Origin: Anaerolineales bacterium
Lineage (GTDB): Bacteria > Chloroflexota > Anaerolineae > 4572-78 > J111
Length of the DNA stretch: 63,290 nucleotides
Reading direction: 5' to 3'
NCBI GenBank assembly: GCA_020634935.1
Contig: JACKAT010000031.1
Location: 1 to 63,290, forward strand
The notes under the pieces are model-generated. The model had not been told where the DNA came from and did no database searches. It worked only from the letters and a program-made list of their open reading frames with translations. The position numbers and the translations under genes were made by a program. Positions 34,544-42,755 of this stretch are shown in pieces (position 1 is the stretch's first letter; every line of letters begins with the position of its first letter).

Positions 34544-35413
34544 ATGACGACCTCATTATCATCCAAAGCTGTGGTCATTACCGGCGCTTCGACCGGCATC
34601 GGCCGGGCCTGTGCCTTACATCTCGACGAGTTGGGGCTGCCTGTTTTTGCCGGGGTGCGCCGGCCAGCCGATGCCGTTGATCTCCAACAGGTCGCCTCAG
34701 CCGGCCTGACGCCCCTTTTTATCGACGTTACGGACCAGGCTACCATCACTGCCGCCGCCGAGCAGGTTCGGACCGCGTTGAACGGCAGCGGCCTGGCCGG
34801 GTTAGTCAACAATGCCGGTATAGCGGTCGGTGGTCCGTTGGAATTCTTGCCGCTGGCGAAACTTAAGGCGCAGTTTGAGATCAATGTGCTCGGCCAAATG
34901 GCCGTGACCCAGGCGTTTTTGCCGCTGCTGCGCCCGGCTCGGGGGCGAGTGATCAATATGAGTTCGATTAGCGGTCGGATAGCGATGCCGTATTTAGGGC
35001 CGTATGCCGCTTCTAAATTTGCGCTTGAAGCTCTAAACGACTCGCTGCGGGTGGAATTGAAACCTTGGGGCATCGAAGTGATTTGTATCGAGCCGGGAGC
35101 TATCAAAACCCCCATCTGGCATAAATCGTTGACAGAGGCTCAAGTCATGGCTGATGGGCTGCCGCAGCAGGCCGAGAAGCTGTACGGTCCGGCGATGGCG
35201 CATCTCGTCGAAGCCGTTATGCGTCGAGGCGAAGGGGGCATTCCGGCTGAAGAAGTCGCCAAAGTGGTGGCGGAGGCCCTTTTAACCCATCGGCCTAAAA
35301 CGCGCTATCTGGTGGGCCGTAACGCCAAAATTGGGGCTTTAGTGGCCTGGCTTCTACCCGACCGCCTCAGAGATTGGGTGGTGTCACGGCGCCGTACTTA
35401 TGGGGATCGGTGA
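34544..35413 (+). CDS. Short-chain dehydrogenase/reductase
   Basis: A 289-residue classical SDR. The nucleotide motif is ITGASTGIGRACALHL; NNAG follows in LVNNAGIAVGGP; the catalytic Ser-Tyr-Lys appear in MSSISGRIAMPYLGPYAASK. The sequence after YAASK (FALEALNDSLRVELKPWGIE, then VICIEPGAIKTP) resembles the retinol/hydroxysteroid dehydrogenase-like subgroup. Substrate unknown. The SD is weak. It is followed by about 500 bases of repeats. Confidence 0.88.
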   Translation: MTTSLSSKAVVITGASTGIGRACALHLDELGLPVFAGVRRPADAVDLQQVASAGLTPLFIDVTDQATITAAAEQVRTALNGSGLAGLVNNAGIAVGGPLEFLPLAKLKAQFEINVLGQMAVTQAFLPLLRPARGRVINMSSISGRIAMPYLGPYAASKFALEALNDSLRVELKPWGIEVICIEPGAIKTPIWHKSLTEAQVMADGLPQQAEKLYGPAMAHLVEAVMRRGEGGIPAEEVAKVVAEALLTHRPKTRYLVGRNAKIGALVAWLLPDRLRDWVVSRRRTYGDR

Positions 35414-35455
35414 AAGATATAACTAACTCAAGTTGCCACCTTGACGTCCAAACGG

Positions 35456-35512
35456 GGAGTAAGAAGTAGGAAGTAGAGGGCCAAAAACGGCTTACTTCCT
35501 ACTCCTTACTCC
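35456..35512. repeat. Hairpin of AGTAAGAAGTAGGAAGTA type
   Basis: A purine-rich arm (35456-35475, GGAGTAAGAAGTAGGAAGTA) pairs with a pyrimidine-rich arm (35493-35512) with one mismatch over 20 bases. It is 42 bases after the SDR stop. Confidence 0.7.
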
Positions 35513-35782
35513 GTACTCCTGGCGGGCTTAGGGCTGTAACGTTGGTTTTTAGTGAGGTCTGAGCAAGGTAGCAACTGGGGTTAAGTAATTTTCATAACTA
35601 ACTTGTGAGTTTGAGACCAGGATGAATAGACAGGATTTACAGGATTTCCAAGATTAAAATAAGGAAAAATCATATTAATCCTGTTAATTCTGTCTAAATT
35701 AATGTAACAACTTAGAGTTGAAAACTACTTAACTATTCAATAGTCGTATATATTCAGCCATCATGTTCGTTTGGGACAAAAT

Positions 35783-35872
35783 AAGGCTGAGGCGAAGGCG
35801 AAAGCTAAGGCAAAGCCCATGACGACGTAGTTCAAGCTTATGAGCCTTTTCTTAGCCTCAGCCTTCGCCTTT
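35783..35872. repeat. Hairpin of AAGGCTGAGGCGAAGGC type
   Basis: AAGGCTGAGGCGAAGGC (35783) and GCCTCAGCCTTCGCCTT (to 35871) pair at 16-17 positions. A related TTAGCCTTTGCCTCAGCC stretch is at about 40192-40216. Confidence 0.7.
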
Positions 35873-35920
35873 ACATTAAACTTGTGTTAGCAGTGTAGCC
35901 ATCATTCAAAGGAGCAACCT

Positions 35921-36916
35921 ATGTCTGAAAAACCATTTAAAGCGTTACTGTTGGAAAAAGATAACGATGAATTTAAAGCGTCACTAAAAACCTTGTCTCT
36001 GGACGATTTGCCGGAAGGCGACGTGTTGGTCTCGGTGGCCTACTCCACCTTGAACTATAAGGACGGGTTGGCTGTGACCAACAAAGGCAAGGTGGTGCGA
36101 GGGTTCCCGATGATACCCGGCATCGATTTAGCCGGCACCGTCGCCGAGTCGAGTTCGCCCGACTACAAAGTGGGCGATCAAGTGGTGCTGACCGGCTGGG
36201 GGGTCGGCGAGAAGTATTGGGGCGGTTACAGCCAAATGGCCCGCGTTAATGCGGGCTGGTTGGTGCCATTGCCGGCCGGTTTGACCCTGGCCCAATCGAT
36301 GGGCATTGGCACGGCGGGCTTTACCGCTATGTTGAGCATACTGGCTCTGGAAAAGATGGGGCTAACCCCCGGCGATGGCGAAGTCGTCGTGACCGGCGCT
36401 TCCGGCGGCGTGGGCAGTATCGCCGTGGCTGTTTTGGCCAATTTGGGCTATACCGTCGTCGCCTCCACCGGCCGGGTCGAGTCGCATGATTACCTCAAAG
36501 AACTGGGCGCGGCGGAAGTGGTCGATCGCTCCCCGTTTGCCCCGTCCAAGCGACCGTTGGAGTCGGCCCGCTGGGCCGGCGCGGTCGATACTGTAGGCGG
36601 CGAGATTTTGGCCTCACTGCTGAAAACCATGAACTCCGGCGCTAGCGTGGCGGCCTGCGGCAACGCCGGCGGCTTTGACCTCCCGGCCACCGTCCTCCCC
36701 TTTATTCTACGCGGGGTCAACCTGCTCGGCATCGACTCGGTCATGGTTCCCTACGAGCCGCGCGTCGAGGCCTGGCGGCGGCTGGCCCAAGACCTGCCAC
36801 TCGAGGCCCTGGATCAGGCCATGCACATCGCCCCGCTGTCGAATATTACCTCACTGGCTGAAGATATATTGAAAGGTCAAATCCGCGGCCGGTTGGTGAT
36901 TGATGTCAATGCGTAG
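35921..36916 (+). CDS. AcuI/YhdH-type acrylyl-CoA reductase-like quinone oxidoreductase
   Basis: A 331-residue medium-chain reductase without zinc-binding cysteines, typical of the YhdH/AcuI group (NADPH-dependent reduction of acryloyl-CoA or quinones). Signatures are TLNYKDGLAVTNKGKVVRGF, MIPGIDLAGTV, GWGVGEKYWGGYSQ, the nucleotide motif VVTGASGGVGSIA and FILRGVNLLGIDSV. The SD AAAGGAG lies before the ATG. Expressed alone; the physiological substrate is not shown by context. Confidence 0.85.
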   Translation: MSEKPFKALLLEKDNDEFKASLKTLSLDDLPEGDVLVSVAYSTLNYKDGLAVTNKGKVVRGFPMIPGIDLAGTVAESSSPDYKVGDQVVLTGWGVGEKYWGGYSQMARVNAGWLVPLPAGLTLAQSMGIGTAGFTAMLSILALEKMGLTPGDGEVVVTGASGGVGSIAVAVLANLGYTVVASTGRVESHDYLKELGAAEVVDRSPFAPSKRPLESARWAGAVDTVGGEILASLLKTMNSGASVAACGNAGGFDLPATVLPFILRGVNLLGIDSVMVPYEPRVEAWRRLAQDLPLEALDQAMHIAPLSNITSLAEDILKGQIRGRLVIDVNA

Positions 36917-36960
36917 AGTTTAGTAATCGCTGAAGAAAAAATGTATTTATTCAGTAGGCA

Positions 36961-37042
36961 AGGTGACTGGCACTTAATCGCCATAATAGCCGCGTTATAT
37001 TCCACTCATTGGTCTCGATCCGAGCCAAAGTGCCAGTCACCT
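36961..37042. repeat. GTGACTGGCACTT-type hairpin (family B), copy 2
   Basis: Perfect 15-base arms AGGTGACTGGCACTT and AAGTGCCAGTCACCT are 52 bases apart, 44 bases after the reductase stop. They differ from the 25787 copy by one base per arm. Confidence 0.8.
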
Positions 37043-37104
37043 GAGTAGTTACGAAAAATAATCTAACCGCAGTATATCCATCAACTGCGTAGGGTATATT
37101 TAGC

Positions 37105-37518
37105 CTAATACCGTTCTAACGGCTCAAGCTGGATTTGATGCTTTAAGTTCAAAAGTTCCGGATCACCCGTTACGAGAGTAGCTTCTAAACGCTCAGATAG
37201 AGCGGCCGCAAAGGCGTCGGCATAAGAAATGGGATGCTGCATCTTGAAACGAACAGCGGCAAACACATTTTCGTCGTCGGCAGAAACTATTTGTAATGGT
37301 AGGAGGTAAATGGTATCAAGCGTTTCTTGGGCTTGCACTTCTCCTTTTACTTTTCCGATACGGTAAATCACTTCGCCCAAGTTTATAATGGAGATAAATA
37401 GCTGGAGATTGTTTTCTTCTGCATCGGTCAACAGTTGTTTTACCCGACTTGCAGCCGGTTCTTCTTTTTGCAAGAAAGCCAAAACAGCCCAGGCATCAAG
37501 CACCAGCCGAGGCGTCAT
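37105..37518 (-). CDS. PIN-domain toxin (VapC-like)
   Basis: A 137-residue PIN nuclease. The acidic residues expected in a Mg-dependent RNase are visible: Asp8 in LVLDAWAVLAFLQKEE, the middle Glu in NLGEVIY, and SYADAFAAALSERL and LVTGDPELL. Such toxins cut RNA to halt growth and are neutralised by the upstream antitoxin. The ATG overlaps the antitoxin gene by 23 bases, so translation is coupled. An addiction or stress role is usual for the family. Confidence 0.88.
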   Translation of the reverse strand: MTPRLVLDAWAVLAFLQKEEPAASRVKQLLTDAEENNLQLFISIINLGEVIYRIGKVKGEVQAQETLDTIYLLPLQIVSADDENVFAAVRFKMQHPISYADAFAAALSERLEATLVTGDPELLNLKHQIQLEPLERY

Positions 37519-37750
37519 TGAGTAGCTCCTGTCGGTGTTCTTCTTCTTGGTTACTTAAAAAATCGGTACCAGAAAATTTTCCGTACAAGGCTTCAATAGA
37601 AGAAGCCACTATCGGCTCTAATAAAATATTACCTTCGCTCAGTCTGATATTGAACTGCGCTCCAGGCTGCAAGTTTAAGGCTTGTCTTACAGCTTTAGGA
37701 ATAACAATTTGTCCGTTAGATGACAGTCTTGTCAACAAATTTTCACTCAC
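37496..37750 (-). CDS. AbrB/MazE-type antitoxin
   Basis: An 84-residue DNA-binding antitoxin with an N-terminal SpoVT/AbrB swapped-hairpin domain (LTRLSSNGQIVIPKAVRQAL, then NLQPGAQFNIRLSEGNILLE) and a C-terminal acidic toxin-binding tail (FSGTDFLSNQEEEHRQEL). It should repress its own operon and inhibit the PIN toxin. GTGAG lies just before the ATG. Confidence 0.88.
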   Translation of the reverse strand: MSENLLTRLSSNGQIVIPKAVRQALNLQPGAQFNIRLSEGNILLEPIVASSIEALYGKFSGTDFLSNQEEEHRQELLNDASAGA

Positions 37751-37890
37751 TTTCTGCTGAACTTATCCCAGCATCTTATCGAGCTATTTAGTTGAATTGT
37801 AAGAAAATAGAATGGGCCTGTCAAAACGGTTGTTGGTTTTGAGTGACCATTCAGCCGCAAGATAAATACCAATACAAATAAGGAGAAAAC

Positions 37891-38889
37891 ATGGCCATCG
37901 AACACAGAAGATTAGGCCAGCACGGCGTCCTGGTCAGCAACTTATGCCTGGGTACGATGAACTTCGGCTGGCACACCTCCGAGGAGGACAGCTTTAAAAT
38001 TATGGACCGAGCGCTGGAGTTGGGCATCAACTTCTTTGACACCGCCGACGTTTACGGCTGGTCTATCGAACACGGCGCGACGGAAGAGATTATTGGCCGC
38101 TGGCTGGCCCAAGGCGGCGGGCGGCGCGATGCCGTGGTTTTGGCGACCAAAGTCTTTAATCCCGTCACCCGCAAAGCCAACAAATCGGAACCGAACAGCG
38201 ACGGTCGCAGTTTGTCGGCGATGAAGATCAAAAAGCACTGTGAGGGCAGCCTGAAACGGCTCCAGACCGACTGGATCGATCTGTACCAAATGCACCACGT
38301 CGATCGCGCTTGCCCCTGGGATGAAACCTGGCAGGGCTTCGACAGCCTGGTTAAGCAGGGGAAAGTGGTGTATGTCGGTTCCAGCAATTTCGCCGGCTGG
38401 GACATCGCCACAGCCTGCCAGGAAGCCTCTAAACGCGGTCTGATGGGCTTAGTCAGCGAACAGAGCATTTATCACCTCGACAACCGCATGGTCGAACTGG
38501 AAGTCATTCCGGCCTGCCGCCACTACGGCTTGGGTCTCATCCCCTGGAGCCCGCTGGGCGGCGGCTTGCTGGGCGGGGTGTTGGAAAAGATGGCCAGCGG
38601 CCGGCGCACCAATGACGACTTTCGGAAGCAAGTCGAGGAAAAACGGGACAAGCTCGAAAAGTACGAAGCGCTGTGCAAAGACATCGGCGAGCCGCCCGGC
38701 GAGGTGGCGCTGGCCTGGCTGCTGCACAACCCCGTCGTCGCCGCGCCGATCATCGGCCCGCGCACGATGGAGCAGTTGGAGAGCGCCGTTCGCGCCACCG
38801 AAATCACCCTGGATGACGAGCTTTTGGGCAAACTCGACGACATCTTCCCCGGCCCCGGCGGCGAAGCGCCCAAGGCGTATGCTTGGTAA
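37891..38889 (+). CDS. Aldo/keto reductase
   Basis: A 332-residue TIM-barrel oxidoreductase of the YajO/potassium-channel-beta type. The catalytic Asp-Tyr-Lys-His set is recognisable: NFFDTADVYGW, VVLATKVFNP and DLYQMHHVD. The NADP-binding end reads VVAAPIIGPRTMEQLESAV. The SD AAGGAG is 7 bases before the ATG. Substrate unknown. A palindromic repeat follows the stop. Confidence 0.9.
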   Translation: MAIEHRRLGQHGVLVSNLCLGTMNFGWHTSEEDSFKIMDRALELGINFFDTADVYGWSIEHGATEEIIGRWLAQGGGRRDAVVLATKVFNPVTRKANKSEPNSDGRSLSAMKIKKHCEGSLKRLQTDWIDLYQMHHVDRACPWDETWQGFDSLVKQGKVVYVGSSNFAGWDIATACQEASKRGLMGLVSEQSIYHLDNRMVELEVIPACRHYGLGLIPWSPLGGGLLGGVLEKMASGRRTNDDFRKQVEEKRDKLEKYEALCKDIGEPPGEVALAWLLHNPVVAAPIIGPRTMEQLESAVRATEITLDDELLGKLDDIFPGPGGEAPKAYAW

Positions 38890-38901
38890 AATAACGTCGC
38901 T

Positions 38902-38999
38902 ATGTCATGTCGTAGCCGTAGGCGGAGAAATCCCTACAGCGTTCGGTTGCAAACGGACATTTCAGGGATTTCTCACTCCTTCGTCGTTCGAAATGACAT
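38902..38999. repeat. Inverted repeat with GAGAAATCCCT arms
   Basis: ATGTCAT ... GAGAAATCCCT is mirrored by AGGGATTTCTC ... ATGACAT. It sits between the aldo/keto reductase and deaminase genes. Confidence 0.7.
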
Positions 39000-39038
39000 G
39001 CCTGAGTAGTTACGCTTCATCCTTATAAGGTGCCGTTG

Positions 39039-39524
39039 ATGCAAGAAAATGATCTCAAGTTTATACGAATATCGATTGACATCGCCCAACGCGCCCGAGA
39101 CAATGGCAATCACCCCTTCGGCTCGCTGCTGGTCGATGAGGCCGGCCAGGTGCTGCTGGAAGCGGAGAATACCGTGACCACCGACCGCGACTGCACCGGC
39201 CACGCCGAGACTAACTTGATGCGGCTGGCCTCGCAAAAATATGACCGGGAGTTTCTGGCCCAATGCACCCTGTACACCAGCACCGAACCCTGCCCGATGT
39301 GTTCCGGGGCGATTTTTTGGGGGAATGTCAGGCGGGTGGTCTTTGGCCTGAGCCAGGCCAGACTGTACGCGATGATCGGCCAGGCTGACGAGGAGGTCTT
39401 GTTACTCCCGTGCCGCACCGTCTTCCAAGCCGGGCAAAAACCCATCGAAGTGGTGGGACCGGTGCTGGAGGACGAAGCCGAAACAGTCCACGAGGGATTT
39501 TGGCCATCGACGACCTCAGCTTAA
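39039..39524 (+). CDS. Nucleoside/guanine deaminase, CDA fold
   Basis: The start is ATG 39039 with AAGG 8 bases upstream; a GTG three codons earlier (39030) directly abuts that SD. The 161-residue zinc deaminase has GHAETNLMRLA (zinc His and catalytic Glu) and PCPMCSGAIFWGNV (two zinc Cys), with the AIFWGNVRRVVFG strand typical of guanine deaminase/tRNA-adenosine-deaminase relatives. Lacking the extra tRNA-binding tail, a free nucleobase or nucleoside is the more likely substrate. Its end overlaps the Pth2 start. Confidence 0.85.
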   Translation: MQENDLKFIRISIDIAQRARDNGNHPFGSLLVDEAGQVLLEAENTVTTDRDCTGHAETNLMRLASQKYDREFLAQCTLYTSTEPCPMCSGAIFWGNVRRVVFGLSQARLYAMIGQADEEVLLLPCRTVFQAGQKPIEVVGPVLEDEAETVHEGFWPSTTSA

Positions 39525-39871
39525 TCCCCGGCGTGAAACAAGTAATCGTGGTCAATAATGCCCTAAAATTACCCAAGGGCAAATTAGCCGCGCAAGTCGC
39601 TCACGCCGCCGTAGCGGCCTTTCTGGAGGCCGGAGAGGCGGCCCGGCAGCAGTGGTTGGCCGAGGGCATGCCCAAAATCGTCCTGAAGGCGGACAGCGAC
39701 CAAGAACTGCTGGCGCTCCACGCGCTGGCTCAAGCGCAATCGATCCCGGTCTACCTGGTGACTGATGCCGGCAAGACGGTGCTGCCCGAAGGGACGATGA
39801 CCTGTTTGGGCTTAGGTCCGGCCGCCGAACCTGAACTTGATAAGTTAACGGGGCAGCTAAAGCTGTTGTAG
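39500..39871 (+). CDS. Peptidyl-tRNA hydrolase, PTH2 family
   Basis: A 123-residue protein with the archaeal/eukaryotic-type PTH2 core: VKQVIVVNNALKLPKGKLAA, QVAHAAVAAFL, KIVLKADSDQELLAL, PVYLVTDAG and TMTCLGLGPA. PTH2 releases tRNA from peptidyl-tRNA. The start is placed at TTG 39500, preceded by GAGG, overlapping the deaminase by 25 bases; an ATT one codon earlier is the alternative, and the longer frame from 39410 is not homologous. PTH2 is uncommon in bacteria compared with Pth1, so this may be a second enzyme. Confidence 0.82.
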   Translation: MAIDDLSLIPGVKQVIVVNNALKLPKGKLAAQVAHAAVAAFLEAGEAARQQWLAEGMPKIVLKADSDQELLALHALAQAQSIPVYLVTDAGKTVLPEGTMTCLGLGPAAEPELDKLTGQLKLL

Positions 39872-39965
39872 ATCAAGATTTACGCTAGTCGTAGACCGAT
39901 TGTAACTATTCAGCAGGTGATAACTTCGCTAACAGGCTAAGGCCGAGAAACGACAAATCCAGTTT

Positions 39966-40137
39966 CAGTCAATCACGATTTCACATAAAAGTGGATAAAT
40001 AGAACACCGATCGGACCGATCACAGGCATAACCCCGGATTTTTTAAGCTGAATCAAGCCTTATCGGTGAAAATCCATATGATCCGTGTCAGCCGCGTTCT
40101 ATCATTTGTGAGCAGATTTTGAAATCGTGATCGGCTG
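39966..40137. repeat. Imperfect inverted repeat with CACGATTTCA arms
   Basis: CAGTC-AATCACGATTTCA pairs with TGAAATCGTGATCGGCTG; inside, TAGAACACCGATCGGACCGAT corresponds to ATGATCCGTGTCAGCC-GCGTTCTA. Confidence 0.65.
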
Positions 40138-40265
40138 AATTTAGCAAATTGTTCTACGAACTGCGTAAGTCCTAAAAATAAACGAATTTTCTTAGCCTTT
40201 GCCTCAGCCTCAGCCTTATAAAGTCAGGTCGTCAGCAGGAAACGACTGTTTTGTCGCCCAACAAC

Positions 40266-40470
40266 GATCCGGCCAGCGGGGAGTCGTTATTTTGTGGCAA
40301 AAAGACGATCCGGCCAGCGGGGAGTCGTTATTTTGTGGCAAAAAGACGATCCGGCCAGCGGGGAATCGTTATTTTGTGGCAAAAAGGTTGATCCGGCCAG
40401 CGGGGAGTCGTTATTTTGCGGCAAAAAGGGAGGTCCGGCCAGCCGGCACACCTTTTTGCCGCAAAATTTG
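40266..40470. repeat. Tandem array of ~41-bp units
   Basis: Four near-identical units begin at 40266, 40307, 40348 and 40390, each starting GATCCGGCCAGCGGGGA and ending TTTTG(T/C)GGCAAAAAG; a fifth, partial unit begins at 40432. The array closes with an inverted copy of the unit end (CCTTTTTGCCGCAAAAT). Units are contiguous, with no variable spacers. Confidence 0.9.
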
Positions 40471-40523
40471 ATGACGACGATAGAAGTACGGGATTTTTTT
40501 CCTTACATCTTATCCCCTATTCC

Positions 40524-41384
40524 CTACTCCCTCTTCTCTAAGACCGTTTCCAAAAAAGCCGCCATTGCTTTGGTCTCGATAGCGTCTTTGCGCCGAATGA
40601 ACATCGTCGGCACCTGGCCAAAAGTGGCGGGAATCGGATGCATTCTGAGCCCATCGGCATAATTGAGCTGCGTGACGACCGAGCGGGGAAACAGCGTAAG
40701 GCCCATTCCGGCGGTAACGCAGCCCAGAATGGCCTCTAACGAGCCGAATTCCATAATTTTATACGGCAGCATTCCATTGGCCCGCAGCAGGTGTTCCAAC
40801 TGGGCGCGATAGGTGCAGCCCTGGCGAAAAACCAGCAAGGTCAGCCGGTCGAGGGCCTCAATCGACTCGATGTTCGGCTCGGTGACAAAGACCAGTTCTT
40901 CGTCAAAAACCGGTATCTGTTCGATCTCGGCGTGTTCGACTGAACCGGCCACGAAAGCGCCCTCAACCTTGTACTCCAGAACCGCGAACTGTAACTCCTC
41001 GCTGGTGCCGGTTCTGAGCGTCAGGTCAACTTTGGGGTAAGTCTGGTGATAGCGGGTTAAGAGCGACGGCAGGCGCACGGCGGCGGTCGACTCCAGCGAG
41101 CCGATGGCTAATTTGCCTTTAACCTCCCCGTTGTCCTGAACGGCCTTTTCGGCTTCCTCGATCAATTGCAAGATGCGCGTCGCATAGTCTAGCAGCGTTT
41201 GGCCCGCCGGAGTCAGGGCCATGCCCCGGGTTTTGCGGTAGAACAGCGGGCTGTCCAGCTCGTCCTCCAACTGTTTAACCCGCGCCGTGATGTTCGATTG
41301 AACGTAATCCAGTTTGCAAGCCGCTTTGGAAACACTCTCCTCTTCAGCAACGGCTTTAAATATTCGCAAGGCGTTGAAATCCAC
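40524..41384 (-). CDS. LysR-family transcriptional regulator
   Basis: The start is set at GTG 41384, with GAGAGG 5 bases before it, giving VDFNALRIFKAVAEEESVSK, the standard LysR opening; the longer frame to 41474 adds an unrelated leader. The 286-residue protein has the winged HTH (KAACKLDYVQSNITARVKQL, then DSPLFYRKTRGMALTPAG) and a C-terminal effector-binding periplasmic-protein-like fold. It is divergent from the nitronate monooxygenase gene 110 bases away and probably regulates it and itself. The effector is unknown. Confidence 0.88.
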   Translation of the reverse strand: MDFNALRIFKAVAEEESVSKAACKLDYVQSNITARVKQLEDELDSPLFYRKTRGMALTPAGQTLLDYATRILQLIEEAEKAVQDNGEVKGKLAIGSLESTAAVRLPSLLTRYHQTYPKVDLTLRTGTSEELQFAVLEYKVEGAFVAGSVEHAEIEQIPVFDEELVFVTEPNIESIEALDRLTLLVFRQGCTYRAQLEHLLRANGMLPYKIMEFGSLEAILGCVTAGMGLTLFPRSVVTQLNYADGLRMHPIPATFGQVPTMFIRRKDAIETKAMAAFLETVLEKRE

Positions 41385-41494
41385 GGTTTCCTCTCTATTA
41401 TCATAAATAGTGATGTTTTCCATCATTTTTATTTGTTGGAAATGATATTTTAAGTGTGATATGATCATCAGCAAAACGAGGGAGGATTAAGAGG
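41385..41494. promoter_or_regulatory. Divergent promoter region, LysR and nitronate monooxygenase
   Basis: The 110-bp divergent spacer includes the SD sites of both genes and the AT-rich part ATATTTTAAGTGTGATATGATCA, whose spacing would suit a LysR binding site (T-N11-A). No exact operator could be fixed. Confidence 0.4.
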
Positions 41495-42565
41495 ATGTGG
41501 TATCAAACAGCATTGACCGATCTATTGCGGATTAACTATCCGATCATTCAAGCGCCGATGGCCGGCGGGCCATCGACGCCGGAGTTGGTGGCGGCGGTTT
41601 CAAACAGCGGCGGGTTGGGATCATTGGGCGCGGGGTATATGTCGCCCGCGCAGATGCAGACGGCGATTCGGGAAATTCGCTCGCTGACGGATCGGCCGTT
41701 TGCGGTGAACGTCTTTGTGCTCGAGCCGGTCACGGCCACCCCGGCCCAGGTTGACGCCAGCCGCCGCTATCTGCAACCTTATCGAGAGGCGTTAGGGGTA
41801 GCCGCGCCAGATAACGACCCTCATTTTACCCCCCAACTCGATGAGCAGATGGCGATTATGCTTGAAGAGCGCGTGCCGGTCGTAAGTTTTACCTTTGATG
41901 TGCTTTCCGAGAAATGGGTGCGGCAGCTTAAGGCGGCCGGCGTGCCGGTCATCGGGACGGCGACTTCGGTGGCGGAGGGGGCGGCGTTGGCGCAAGCCGG
42001 CGTCGATGCGGTGGTCGGCCAAGGGGCTGAGGCCGGGGCGCATCGCGGCAGTTTTGCCCATTTGCCGGAGATTGAGGCGGTTGGAACTATGGCGCTCATT
42101 CCCCAGTTGGTTGACCGGTTGAGCGTGCCGGTCATCGCCGCGGGCGGCATTATGGATGGTCGCGGTCTGGCGGCGGCGTTGGCGCTGGGGGCGGCGGGCA
42201 TTCAAATGGGGACGGCGTTTCTGACTTGCCCGGAAAGCGGGGCGCATCCGCTGCACAAAGCGGCGCTGCGCGCCAGCATCGATACCAGCACGACCGTCAC
42301 CCGCGCTTTTTCCGGCCGCTCCGCTCGAGGGATTACGAATCAATTTGTTTTGGAAATGACGCCGCATCAGGCTGAACTGCCGCCCTATCCGCTGCAAAAC
42401 CGGCTAACCGGGGATATTCGGCGAGCCGCCGCCCAACAGGGTCGCCCGGAGTTTATGTCGCTGTGGGCGGGGCAGGGGTCGCCGTTGGGAACCGGCAAAC
42501 CGGCGGCTGAGTTGGTGGCCGATATCGTGGCGCAGGCAGCGAATATTGTGAGGTCGATAATTTGA
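41495..42565 (+). CDS. Nitronate monooxygenase
   Basis: A 356-residue FMN-dependent TIM-barrel enzyme (2-nitropropane dioxygenase family). Conserved elements are NYPIIQAPMAGGPSTPELVA, SNSGGLGSLGAGYM, VGQGAEAGAHRG (with the catalytic His region) and VIAAGGIMDGRGLAAALALG (FMN phosphate site), GIQMGTAFL. It oxidises alkyl nitronates such as propionate-3-nitronate. The SD GGGAGGA precedes the ATG. Its neighbour, divergent, is the LysR gene. Confidence 0.9.
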   Translation: MWYQTALTDLLRINYPIIQAPMAGGPSTPELVAAVSNSGGLGSLGAGYMSPAQMQTAIREIRSLTDRPFAVNVFVLEPVTATPAQVDASRRYLQPYREALGVAAPDNDPHFTPQLDEQMAIMLEERVPVVSFTFDVLSEKWVRQLKAAGVPVIGTATSVAEGAALAQAGVDAVVGQGAEAGAHRGSFAHLPEIEAVGTMALIPQLVDRLSVPVIAAGGIMDGRGLAAALALGAAGIQMGTAFLTCPESGAHPLHKAALRASIDTSTTVTRAFSGRSARGITNQFVLEMTPHQAELPPYPLQNRLTGDIRRAAAQQGRPEFMSLWAGQGSPLGTGKPAAELVADIVAQAANIVRSII

Positions 42566-42608
42566 TGCGATCAATGAGTGAAGAGGTGACGTTGTAAAAT
42601 GGCTTGTC

Positions 42609-42742
42609 TGGAGTATCAAAGCTTGTCTGGAGCATCAAAGCTTGCTTTGATCGGGCTTGACAAAGCCAGCTTGGTCGCTCCGAAAGGTTGACAAAGCCAG
42701 CTTGGTCGCTCCGAAAGTTGACAAAGCCAGCTTGGTCGCTCC
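42609..42742. repeat. Rearranged family A element with three tandem units
   Basis: TCTGGAG(T/C)ATCAAAGCTTG occurs twice, followed by three copies (42657, 42688, 42718) of a 30-31-base unit TTGACAAAGCCAGCTTGGTC + GCTCCGAAAG. It is an expanded relative of the elements at 7359 and 44720, in the convergent gap between nitronate monooxygenase and TauE genes. Confidence 0.85.
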
Positions 42743-42755
42743 GTGGGGTTTGGGG

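Larger units (their letters stand above)
35414..35920. other. Repeat-rich intergenic region
   Basis: No gene seen. It holds two long hairpins (35456-35512 and 35783-35872) and, between them (about 35620-35705), the motif pair ACAGGATTTACAGGATT and AATCCTGTTAATTCTGT, also able to fold back. The promoter of the following reductase should lie at its right end. Confidence 0.6.
39872..40523. other. Repeat-rich intergenic region
   Basis: No convincing gene. It contains a long imperfect inverted repeat (39966-40137), a copy of the TGCGTAAGTCCT end of family B (about 40163), and a tandem array (40266-40470). Open frames through the array (40199-40662) have no recognisable product. Confidence 0.6.

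Noticed and set aside
37496..37518. Frameshift between toxin and antitoxin
   Set aside because: The 23-base overlap is a normal coupled overlap; both proteins are complete.
40266..40470. Possible CRISPR array
   Set aside because: Units are contiguous and nearly identical, without unique spacers, and no cas gene is present.
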